Assembly (NCBI GenBank): GCA_049322355.1
Contig: JBMORG010000001.1
Location: 62,001-126,000, forward strand
Source of the DNA: 0-14-0-80-60-11 sp049322355
GTDB taxonomy: Bacteria > Desulfobacterota > Desulfobaccia > Desulfobaccales > 0-14-0-80-60-11
Length of the DNA: 64,000 nucleotides
Direction of reading: 5' to 3'
Positions 19,175 to 27,380 of this stretch are shown piece by piece (position 1 is the first letter of the stretch; every line of letters begins with the position of its first letter). The notes under the pieces are model-generated. The model saw only the letters and a program-made list of their open reading frames with translations. It was not told the DNA's origin and made no database searches. Both the position numbers and the translations under genes were made by a program.

Positions 19175-20341
19175 TCATGGCTTTATGTCCACTCCTGGAG
19201 GCCTTATGTCTTTTCTATACGTTATATCACGGATATATTCGCGGTTTATTCCAATAAGTTCCACCTTCTTCCCATAAGTTAAGTCTCTAAAAAAATCAGA
19301 TTTTTGTGCTTCTACAATATTGGCTACAAATATAGTTTCATTTGTCTCATTAATTAAAATGACTGGTCCAGTCTCAATGCATGGCGCAGATTGCGTTTCA
19401 TGGTTATTAGAAAATTTTTTCATTATTTTCTCTGGCATTTCTCTATGGCAGTATAAATTTACTATTGGTGCAGTACTATAATCTGCTCCACCTTTTTCAA
19501 TAGGGATATATGGATAAAAGAATACCGCAAAGGTATGTATACTAAAAATATAAAGAATAAAAACCATAGAAAATGAAATAGCTGTAGCGAAACTCTTAAA
19601 CCCTTTTGAAACACTATGCTCTGCAATAAACATATCGACAATCTTGTATATTATAATTCCAAGTAAAAAGATAATTAATAAAAAATTATAACCATATCTA
19701 CAAAATACCATCGTATACAATTTTTTAAACATAGCTGGAAATACATTAATATTAACTATAGTACAAATTACCATTATTTGTAGCGCAAATATTGTTATGC
19801 AGAAAGCACAGTTTGCCCTACTAAGGAAATCATCTTTATTAACTATTTTAAAGTTATGTAATAGGTCAATAATATTTCTCAGCATAAATATCATAAAAAT
19901 GGGCACAAAATTGAAACCAATTAAGATGGGGTTTGCCCTTAATTCACCGTGAACTGAATAAAAGGCAAATGAAAAAAAGGTAATGAGAGATAGAAATATT
20001 GTTATTAATGAGCATCCGATTGTCCAAAAATAAATTATTCTGTCTTCTCCCCAAAAAATACCAAAAAGATTAATCCTTTTTTTATTTTCATTACATACTT
20101 TTAGAAAATAGAAAAAAATAATCCAAGGAACAAGTAATATAATTACTAATATTGAGTAAATAGTGCCTATATGAATATATTTCAACTTAATAAATGATCC
20201 TAAATCTAATAGCCCTAACCTACTAAAATGTGTATATACGATTAAAAAACCAGAACCATAAACAAAAGCAACCAATAAAATAAACCACTTAGGGCCTTCA
20301 AACTTAATCCCGCTTAAATGATCTTCCATAAGCCGCCTCAC
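19175..20341 (-). CDS. Unknown AT-rich multi-pass membrane protein
   Basis: 388 residues, family not recognised. About seven hydrophobic segments can be seen (roughly 19-39, 56-80, 102-130, 138-160, 177-203, 218-242 and 253-282). A soluble tail of about 105 residues follows, with three cysteines and an NETNETIFVANIVEAQ stretch. Base composition is strikingly AT-rich compared with the GC-rich neighbours, a sign of recent transfer. It sits between two copies of a GC-rich element (18765 and 20593) and upstream of the RT-nitrilase gene, so a membrane effector role in defence is conceivable, but nothing in the sequence proves it. Confidence 0.7.
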   Translation of the reverse strand: MRRLMEDHLSGIKFEGPKWFILLVAFVYGSGFLIVYTHFSRLGLLDLGSFIKLKYIHIGTIYSILVIILLVPWIIFFYFLKVCNENKKRINLFGIFWGEDRIIYFWTIGCSLITIFLSLITFFSFAFYSVHGELRANPILIGFNFVPIFMIFMLRNIIDLLHNFKIVNKDDFLSRANCAFCITIFALQIMVICTIVNINVFPAMFKKLYTMVFCRYGYNFLLIIFLLGIIIYKIVDMFIAEHSVSKGFKSFATAISFSMVFILYIFSIHTFAVFFYPYIPIEKGGADYSTAPIVNLYCHREMPEKIMKKFSNNHETQSAPCIETGPVILINETNETIFVANIVEAQKSDFFRDLTYGKKVELIGINREYIRDITYRKDIRPPGVDIKP

Positions 20342-20883
20342 ACGAGGAATGAATTATTACAAGTAGCAGATTTATGCAAAGAATCTAAAACGAGTTACTA
20401 TATAACTTAGCGTAATCACAAAAAATACTCTCGTTTTATGGTGGAGCTTTCAGCCAGAGAGGAGGATAGCATAAATTTTAAATGATTTATAATAAATGAA
20501 ACATCAAATATAATTTTTTCAAAATTTTATTCCTAAACCGACCTTCACCCGCTCTACTCCCCGACCGAAAAATCGAAAAATTCCCAGACCGATCATATTA
20601 ACCAGGGGGGAGTAGGAGTCCCGTCTCCGGTTTTTACTCTGGGGTGGGAAGAAAGGGATGTAAGGGAGGGGGCTGGGGTCTGAGTAGACAGGGGTAAGTC
20701 AATCCATTCTCCCCTTGTTGGCCGGCGGCGGAAAGGGGACCGTTGTGGGGGTGGCATGAGAAGCCAGGACTGCAGGACCGAATGGACAGGAAAAGATTGG
20801 GGAGGGGCACCGGACAAAGCGGTAAAGGTGCGATCTTAATATGAAGGGATCTTTCGATCCCTGATCCCCATCAATAATAATCT
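20342..20883. other. Gene-free stretch before the excisionase remnant
   Basis: AT-rich for its first 200 bases, then GC-rich from about 20593, where copy B of the stem element lies. The short open frames here have no recognisable product. Confidence 0.6.
20593..20640. repeat. GC-rich stem element, copy B
   Basis: Diverged copy of the element at 18765-18826. It shares GATCATA, GGGGAG, GGAGTCCC and CCGGTTTTT in the same order and spacing, with several mismatches. The two copies lie on either side of the membrane protein gene. Confidence 0.4.
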
Positions 20884-21223
20884 TTAATCCCTGCCCGGAG
20901 GTTTCCGAGTTTCAACGGTAAAGGCTTTGATGAGGTTGTCCAGGTCGTTGGGTTAAACAGGGTGCGCCGTCCAATTTTTGCGTAAGGGATTCGGCGCCGG
21001 CTAACCCACCCCGCAATGAGTATTTACTGATTCCCAGACGCTGGGCTGCCTCGTCAACGGTGAGCAAGCCCTTGGGCATTTCCTTTTGCACCAAATCGTT
21101 TTCTCATTGCCGGACTTGCCCCGCGCACATCTGAGTCCGCTCCAAAGCAATCACTAACCGATCAATGAGTTCCACAAATTTTGGATTCACCTTGCACAAC
21201 CAAAGGGTCTAATCAGTTTCCAA
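20884..21223 (-). pseudogene. Decayed excisionase / MerR-like helix-turn-helix gene
   Basis: Read on the minus strand from TTG 21223, next to a strong AAGGAGAG. The frame runs METD-stop-TLWLCKVNPKFVELIDRLVIALERTQ, a second in-frame stop, then VQKEMPKGLLTVDEAAQRLGISKYSLR, the typical excisionase-type HTH (HTH_17). A frameshift follows: the expected ending NDLDNLIKAFTVETRKP is found in another frame and closes at 20884-20886. Two stops and one shift make it a pseudogene. Such small HTH proteins accompany integrases, and the position 200 bases from the 3' end of a tRNA fits an old integrated element. Confidence 0.75.
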
Positions 21224-21268
21224 ATTATCTCTCCTTGCGTGAGCTTATGTACCCGTGATTTGGCCGGT

Positions 21269-21374
21269 GATACCCCAAGCTGCTACCCCAATAATTTTTT
21301 GTTAAGGCTTGTGATATGGGAGGTCCTGTCAAAGCTCTACCAGAGGCAATTTTGCTACCCCAATTGCTACCCCA
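21269..21374. repeat. Four copies of (g)nTACCCCA in two close pairs
   Basis: TACCCCA occurs at 21271, 21284, 21356 and 21368, preceded by GC in three copies and by GA in the first. The copies within a pair are 13 and 12 bases apart, close to one helical turn, and the pairs lie 85 bases apart. They sit between the tRNA-Thr 3' end and the excisionase remnant, where recombinase or Xis arm-type sites would be expected. Confidence 0.45.
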
Positions 21375-21419
21375 GAACATAAATGAGGTTAAACCTATCG
21401 GCTAACCCCTTGATATCAC

Positions 21420-21494
21420 TGGAGCCGGCAGGGGGGGTCGAACCCCCGGCCTGCTGATTACGAATCAGCTGCTCTACCACTGAGCTATGCCGGC
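21420..21494 (-). tRNA. tRNA-Thr (anticodon CGT)
   Basis: Minus-strand cloverleaf. The acceptor GCCGGCA pairs with TGCCGGC and is followed by T and an encoded CCA. The D arm is GCTC...GAGC, the anticodon arm CTGAT-TCGTAAT-CAG has CGT in the loop, and the T arm is CGGGGG-TTCGACC-CCCC. All arms pair well. Its 3' end faces the defence island, the usual orientation for a tRNA used as an integration site. Confidence 0.95.
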
Positions 21495-21787
21495 TTTTTT
21501 TTGGATTTTATCCAGATTTCAGGCCAAATTGCAATATCCCAAACTAACCGAAAGCGCCCATTAATAGACCGGACTGTTTTGAGGGGCTAATCCGGGAACC
21601 TTCGGGGCGACATAGAGTCAACCCCGAAGGAATTTAAGAAGGATATTTTGTTGGGAGGTTCGCAGAGCATGGCGTAAAATATTTCCCCTTTAGTGGCAGA
21701 ATGTCTGTATAAGGCAGTTACCGGCTTGACAGGCTTAATTGAAGCCGCACTGTCATGGACACAACACTAAGCCTTGAAGCCGGAGAA

Positions 21788-24700
21788 TTAATTAAAGTCG
21801 ATTTTATAATAAAATATTTCTGTTCCAACCGCATTAGTGCCATTGGCAGTTTTGACAATAAAGCTGGTGTTAGCTATTCTGCCGGCAACGTCCTCGTACA
21901 GACATTTTGCAGAGCCCATCAATGTCGCGGCGGCGGCATTTACCGGAGAAAAGGTGATAACGCACTTGGAATCACTCGCAGCGCCCACATAGGCATTGGC
22001 AACTGTCTTGCTGTTAGCCGCAGCCATGGTGAAAGTGCCGGTGATAGGTCCAATGGGAGTAAAGGTCGGCGGCGTATTATGGTGACTCAGGTTGGCATTG
22101 GTAACGCTTTGGTCCAAAGCCCAATCAACAGTGATGGTATTATCAGCGGCATTAACGGACAAGATAGTCAATGAGCTGTTTGCCCCGGCAACATCCACCA
22201 GCGTCCCTATCTTGAAATTGCCGATATTGCCCGAAGTCACGGTCAGGGTTTTACTTCCCTGAGAACCGGTCACAGTTCCGATGACACCGGAAGAAAAATT
22301 GCCTCGCTCCCGGCAAATCCAGCCTTTAGGTACAGTGCCGTTGTAATCCATATTCCATCTAATGCTGCCATTGAACCATGACGAGGCGGTAGGTTTTGAC
22401 CAGCCGGTGTCGATTTTATGTTTGACCGAGCCTATTTGCAGGTATCCACGATAGCCACCACCTGTAGCACCCACCCGTTCCAGTCCGAGAAATAAACTGG
22501 CAGACCTATACGTATCGAAGTCATACCTTCTATCGTTGACTGTGTTTCCATAACATAGATTCTCTGCGATCTCAAATGAAGTAGTTTCTACTAGGTCAAT
22601 GTGGCAGTAATACATAACATTTCTGACCCGGAACCGGCCTAGATTAGTCATGGCCCGTAATTTTCGTACCCTAGCGTTACCCAACTTCTCTACATCTACT
22701 GATCCCGGAGCATCGAAGTCTCCGAGAATGGTTGCACCACTGTCCCCATAAAGGAAACTATAATTAGACCCAGCCGGCCCGCAATTTTTTATATATAAAT
22801 TGAAGTTTCCTGTGGTAGTAGTAGTGCATTTAATAAAGTGGTCGACATGGACTTCGGTGACTCCGCCTCCACACTTCAGCCAAGCGCTATCACGAAGGCC
22901 GAATACGCATGAACCCGAAGTGATCTGGCCAGCGCCGAAGTAAAACTTATCTACTTCTACCATGCCTTTATTACAATATAATACAGAGAAATTGTCGACC
23001 ACCTTGCCCATGAAGTGGGCCCACTTAAAATAATTCTGGAGGGCGCTGTCAGTCACCCTCGCCCCCAGGTTGGCATTGCGGGGAACTATGCCGGGAAAGT
23101 CCGACAGGCTACCCACGCCGTAGCCAAAGGCATAATGGGTATCATGGGGGGCAGCAGGTGGCCCTGCGGTGCTGGTCACATCATAGAAATTTACCTCGGT
23201 GTTGCAGGCAAACATGCTGCCGTACTGGAATGTCCCTTGGAAATGGAGATTGTACCGTCCCTCCCCACAGGAGGAGTTGACATCAGTTCTTCCTATTAAT
23301 AGACCCACTGTGGGCCCACCGCCGCCTGTATTACGACCCTCAATATAGAAGTCCAGTAGCTCAACGCCTTTGCCAGCCAATACTTCCATGGCTGGATAGC
23401 CATCCACCGTGGAGACAATACCTGATATATATCTCCCTGACCCCTTGATGACCAGGGCATCGAAGTAAGTGCAGTTCAGAATCGACAAGGTATCGCTGCT
23501 TTTATAGACTCTGGATAAATGAATAACAGCCTTTTGGCGACCTCCAAACCTGGTAGGAGTATCAGTCGCCTGGAGACAATAGTACAGGGCGCTATAATCA
23601 TCCGTTCCGGTGCAAGTGTAATAAGACCAATCGCCTTTGGCACCAAACCACTCTGGATATACATCAATTTGATAAGTTTTGGCTTTATAGCCATACCCGT
23701 CGCTGTCTATGGCCCCAAAGGTTATGCAAGGGCTGGACATGCTAAATATTTGGGCTTTCGGCGCACTAAGTATTGTACCTTCAAAGACCACCATCTTGGT
23801 AAACTTGCCATTGGCATCGGTGTAAGCATCCCAAGGTACATGGGTTTCCCAATTCCTGGCGTCCACTTCAAATGTGAAACAGTTGGCATTTGCTTCCCTT
23901 ACCTTCATGGGATATTGAATCCCTGACCATTGGGCCTCAGCCGAGCCATCACCTTTATCATGCACTTGCCGAATCCCGTATAACCTGACCCAATCGCCGG
24001 ATTCCAGGCCATGTCCAGGCGCAGTAACCCGCACCCGGGTAGTGGAGGCATTACCCGCCAGGTCTTTGGCCTCAATGGCGGTGATAGCGCCATGCGGCAC
24101 GGCTGTGCAGTCCAGAACTGCCCCCTGAACAAACTCTAAAGAGATGTTGTCCGGAAAGATCCCCGGAGGCGCCCAGGTCCCAGGAGGGATGACCAAAGTC
24201 ACGCTGCTGCTGCCAATAGCGGTGATGGCACTCTGGATGGTGGAACCATAGCCCGTTGCTCCTACCGTAACTTTTGGGTTGTTGATAAGAGCTAAATAAT
24301 CAGAAGTACCGGCTCCGGTGGGGGTTTTCCAGGCCACTCCGGAGGGTTGGCTGGAATCAGCCGTCAAGACTTTATTGTCGTCTCCCACCGGTACCTCCAC
24401 CGGCGTCCCTGAGGCCGAAAACCCGATCAAACTACCTTTGGCAGTCCCGATACTTTGTTTCACTTGAGCGTCGTTGGTGACATTGCCCAAGCCTACTTGT
24501 GATGGAGTCCCAATGGTACCGGTATGGGCCGCAGAGCCATGGGCCGTGGGGGTCCTGGCGTTGGTATTGCGGGGGTCGGCATCGGTGACGTATTTGTTTC
24601 CGGTCCCGGGCGTGCCGCTGGTCCCGGCCAGGGCGGCTTTCTCCCCGCTGGCCGGGTCGTTGGCGCTGGAGTGGGTGGGGTAATTGAGGCCCAGCTTGCT

Positions 24701-26587
24701 TTCAGCTATGGCGGCATCGGCAGCCACGTCGGCATTCGCCACTAATTTAGCCGCGGAGTCCTCTGCCCCGGCGGTAACGTGCCGGAAGCCGGTGCCGGCG
24801 GGCGGAGTCCCGGCGGTGGGATCACCCCAGGAAACCGTGGAGCCGTCAGTGGTCAGGAATTTGCCACTCTTGCCAGTCTGGCCAGGAAGCACCTGGTCGG
24901 CAGTAACGTTGTGGGGATTGGTAGTGCAAACGAGGTGAGACTGAATGTTGGCGTTGGCGGGCTCATAAACCCCGGTGTGAACGTGGCTGGCCAATGCCAA
25001 ATCCGAGATCTTTTTACCGCTATCGGCCACCATGTCGCCGGTGGTACCAGACCAGGTGACCAGGTTGCCATCAATGGATGAGGGGGCTTTCTTTACCTGG
25101 GCATCGTTGGTGACATTGCTTAGGCCCACATCACTTTTGCTAATCGTGACATCGGCAGAAAGGGGATGGCCTGCAACTGTGCGAGTATCGGGAACAGCCG
25201 TAAAGCCCAGGGGGTCCTGTTTGCCATTCCACGTCGATTTTTCTGCATCGGTTACAAACCGATGGGTTGAATCCTGAGTGATATTGGCAGGATTAGAGGT
25301 ATCCAAATTAGGAACATTGCCCAGGCCGACCTGGGCAGGGGTGCCAATGGTGCCGGTATGGGCCGCAGAGCCATGGGCCGTGGGGGTCCTGGCGTTGGTA
25401 TTGCGGGGGTCGGCATCGGTGACGTATTTGTTTCCGGTCCCGGGCGTGCCGCTGGTCCCGGCCAGGGCGGCTTTCTCCCCGCTGGCCGGGTCGTTGGCGC
25501 TGGAGTGGGTGGGGTAATTGAGGCCCAGCTTGCTTTCAGCTATGGCGGCATCGGCAGCCACGTCGGCATTCGCCACTAATTTAGCCGCGGAGTCCTCTGC
25601 CCCGGCGGTAACGTGCCGGAAGCCGGTGCCGGCGGGCGGAGTCCCGGCGGTGGGATCACCCCAGGAAACCGTGGAGCCGTCAGTGGTCAGGAATTTGCCA
25701 CTCTTGCCAGTCTGGCCAGGAAGCACCTGGTTGGCAGTAACGTTGTGGGGATTGGTAGTGCAAACGAGGTGAGACTGAATGTTGGCGTTGGCAGGCTCAT
25801 AAACCCCGGTGTGAACGTGGCTGGCCAATGCCAAATCCGAGATCTTTTTACCGCTATCGGCCACCGTGTCGCCGGTGGTACCGGACCAGGTGACCAGGTT
25901 GCCATCAATGGATGAAGGGGCTTTCTTTACCTGGGCATCGTTGGTGACATTGCTTAGGCCCACCTGAGAAGGTATATGAAGATGATCGACATCAGACTTG
26001 GTTTGAAAAGCCGTTTGCAGATCGGTCTGATTCTCCAGGGTTCCTGTAATATTCCCCCAAGCGGTAGTGCCCCCGGGGACGTCAGCCCAGGCTACTCCAT
26101 ACGGCTGAGTGGAATCAGCCGTGAGGACCTGGTTGTCGGCCCCCACCGGAACTTCCACTGGGGTGCCGGTAGAAGAAAAGCCGACGAGGCTCCCTTTAGC
26201 GGTGCCAATGCTCTTGGGAATCTGAGCTTCATCTGTTACATTAGCCAAGCCGATTTCGGCCTTGGTTGTCCCATGGGGATTTCCCTGGGCGGCAATATGG
26301 GCTTGGATATTGGGGCTGGCCGGCTCTTTGCCGTTCAGGGCATTTTGCAGGTCATTCTGATCGCTGAGGTTGCCTAAGATAGTCCCCCAATTGGTTACGG
26401 CGCCTGAACCATTTCCGGAGACCCATTTGACCCCGGTGGGTTCCGATGAATCAGCCGCTAAAATAGTCCCATCAGGCCCAATCGATATGGTGTCCATTTG
26501 GCCGTCATCATTGATGGTGGCTAGGTCCCCTTTTCTTTTAAAACAAGCTTTTGGTACTGAACTCTTTATGATCGGAGGAATGTTCAT
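21788..26587 (-). CDS. Phage-type tailspike / tail-fibre-like protein with internal duplication
   Basis: 1599 residues, no signal peptide. The N-terminal half is built of tail-fibre repeats of the form NPHGTTKAEIGLANVTDEAQ. A block at about 208-411 recurs almost unchanged at about 486-689 (only three substitutions noticed). Around residue 977, YPEWFGAKGD introduces a right-handed beta-helix (pectate-lyase-3-like) region, as in tailspike depolymerases. The C-terminal end (TMAAANSKTVANAYVGAASDS onward) resembles tail-fibre tips. No other virion gene is visible, so it is an orphan rather than part of a complete prophage here. A small gene precedes it by nine bases and a sugar transferase gene lies upstream. 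A role in binding or trimming surface polysaccharide is inferred. Confidence 0.8.
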   Translation of the reverse strand: MNIPPIIKSSVPKACFKRKGDLATINDDGQMDTISIGPDGTILAADSSEPTGVKWVSGNGSGAVTNWGTILGNLSDQNDLQNALNGKEPASPNIQAHIAAQGNPHGTTKAEIGLANVTDEAQIPKSIGTAKGSLVGFSSTGTPVEVPVGADNQVLTADSTQPYGVAWADVPGGTTAWGNITGTLENQTDLQTAFQTKSDVDHLHIPSQVGLSNVTNDAQVKKAPSSIDGNLVTWSGTTGDTVADSGKKISDLALASHVHTGVYEPANANIQSHLVCTTNPHNVTANQVLPGQTGKSGKFLTTDGSTVSWGDPTAGTPPAGTGFRHVTAGAEDSAAKLVANADVAADAAIAESKLGLNYPTHSSANDPASGEKAALAGTSGTPGTGNKYVTDADPRNTNARTPTAHGSAAHTGTIGTPAQVGLGNVPNLDTSNPANITQDSTHRFVTDAEKSTWNGKQDPLGFTAVPDTRTVAGHPLSADVTISKSDVGLSNVTNDAQVKKAPSSIDGNLVTWSGTTGDMVADSGKKISDLALASHVHTGVYEPANANIQSHLVCTTNPHNVTADQVLPGQTGKSGKFLTTDGSTVSWGDPTAGTPPAGTGFRHVTAGAEDSAAKLVANADVAADAAIAESKLGLNYPTHSSANDPASGEKAALAGTSGTPGTGNKYVTDADPRNTNARTPTAHGSAAHTGTIGTPSQVGLGNVTNDAQVKQSIGTAKGSLIGFSASGTPVEVPVGDDNKVLTADSSQPSGVAWKTPTGAGTSDYLALINNPKVTVGATGYGSTIQSAITAIGSSSVTLVIPPGTWAPPGIFPDNISLEFVQGAVLDCTAVPHGAITAIEAKDLAGNASTTRVRVTAPGHGLESGDWVRLYGIRQVHDKGDGSAEAQWSGIQYPMKVREANANCFTFEVDARNWETHVPWDAYTDANGKFTKMVVFEGTILSAPKAQIFSMSSPCITFGAIDSDGYGYKAKTYQIDVYPEWFGAKGDWSYYTCTGTDDYSALYYCLQATDTPTRFGGRQKAVIHLSRVYKSSDTLSILNCTYFDALVIKGSGRYISGIVSTVDGYPAMEVLAGKGVELLDFYIEGRNTGGGGPTVGLLIGRTDVNSSCGEGRYNLHFQGTFQYGSMFACNTEVNFYDVTSTAGPPAAPHDTHYAFGYGVGSLSDFPGIVPRNANLGARVTDSALQNYFKWAHFMGKVVDNFSVLYCNKGMVEVDKFYFGAGQITSGSCVFGLRDSAWLKCGGGVTEVHVDHFIKCTTTTTGNFNLYIKNCGPAGSNYSFLYGDSGATILGDFDAPGSVDVEKLGNARVRKLRAMTNLGRFRVRNVMYYCHIDLVETTSFEIAENLCYGNTVNDRRYDFDTYRSASLFLGLERVGATGGGYRGYLQIGSVKHKIDTGWSKPTASSWFNGSIRWNMDYNGTVPKGWICRERGNFSSGVIGTVTGSQGSKTLTVTSGNIGNFKIGTLVDVAGANSSLTILSVNAADNTITVDWALDQSVTNANLSHHNTPPTFTPIGPITGTFTMAAANSKTVANAYVGAASDSKCVITFSPVNAAAATLMGSAKCLYEDVAGRIANTSFIVKTANGTNAVGTEIFYYKIDFN
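24520..25130. repeat. Direct repeat copy 1 inside the tailspike gene
   Basis: About 610 bases, nearly identical to 25354-25964, at an offset of 834 bases (278 codons, so in frame). Identity fades on both sides into merely similar tail-fibre repeats. Confidence 0.9.
25354..25964. repeat. Direct repeat copy 2 inside the tailspike gene
   Basis: Second copy of the block at 24520-25130. The few differences change T to M, N to D and A to S in the protein. Near identity at DNA level points to recent duplication or gene conversion. Confidence 0.9.
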
Positions 26588-26596
26588 GTTTACACC

Positions 26597-26923
26597 TCAG
26601 CTGCCAAACTTATAAAATGGAGTGATGTTTATCTTCACAAGCCCATTGGAGCTAATTACCTTAAAGTTGGCCACAGAATCTCCCACTAGATGCCAGTATT
26701 CACCGTCGTTCAAAACATCGCCATCCGTCTCGGTAGGCTCACCCCCTTTGTCATCCCGGAACCGTACTGGCCCGCCGTCCACAAACACTCGGGCAGCTTC
26801 CAGAGTCCAGCCCTTCAGTGGGCCATCCGAAGGCCTGATCTGTTCCGGGGTAAGGCTTTGGACGGTATTGCCGACGTTCCACTGAATTCTGTCGCCGACT
26901 TTAAGATTTTCAAAATCCATCAT
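26597..26923 (-). CDS. Small protein of unknown function upstream of the tailspike
   Basis: 108 residues, not recognised. It begins MMDFENLKVGDRIQWN and appears to be a soluble beta-rich protein without signal peptide or membrane segment. GAGGT lies 6 bases before the first ATG. It ends nine bases before the tailspike start on the same strand, so the two form an operon. A virion-structural or chaperone-like partner of the tailspike is a guess from position only. Confidence 0.6.
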   Translation of the reverse strand: MMDFENLKVGDRIQWNVGNTVQSLTPEQIRPSDGPLKGWTLEAARVFVDGGPVRFRDDKGGEPTETDGDVLNDGEYWHLVGDSVANFKVISSNGLVKINITPFYKFGS

Positions 26924-27380
26924 CTTTACCTCACTTATGAAATTTGAGTGAGCCGTTGGGTTTTTTGGCTGCCAATCAGGCCCTTGATGTTTTGGGGCCG
27001 CTTTCGATAGTAAGCGGAACTAACTTGCGCAGAACCACTCCGATCTATGTAAGAAATGGAAATCTCCTTTCATCATGAAAAGTCTATCCTTAATTTAGAT
27101 TATTGGCCGATAAGCTATTAAAATATCCCTTCTTTTTCAAACACGTATAAAACAAATGACTTTTATTGGAAGAGGTGGACTTTAGGCACCTGACAGCGCT
27201 TTGCGGGCGGAGACTCAATCCGGTGGCAGCCCTTGAGAAGAAAATGCCGAAGTGTCCTTTAAGGAGAAAGCAGAGGCTACGCCATTTTTATACTTAAATG
27301 GAACAAATATGGCACTCCTCTTTTCCTCAGACTGGGATAAGGAGGGAAACTATGGCGGGACCTAAAGAGATGATGGGCTT
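26924..27380. other. 457-base gap upstream of the tailspike operon
   Basis: No supported gene. The part at 27170-27300 (GGCACCTGACAGCGC and following) has several G/C-rich blocks that might be structured. I compared it by eye with cobalamin and cyclic di-GMP riboswitch cores and found no convincing match. Confidence 0.5.

Noticed and set aside
24520..25964. Repeated blocks considered as a CRISPR-like or satellite array
   Set aside because: Only two long copies, in frame within one coding sequence and coding for tail-fibre repeats.
27170..27310. Possible riboswitch upstream of the tailspike operon
   Set aside because: Compared by eye with cobalamin and cyclic di-GMP cores on both strands; conserved blocks did not line up.
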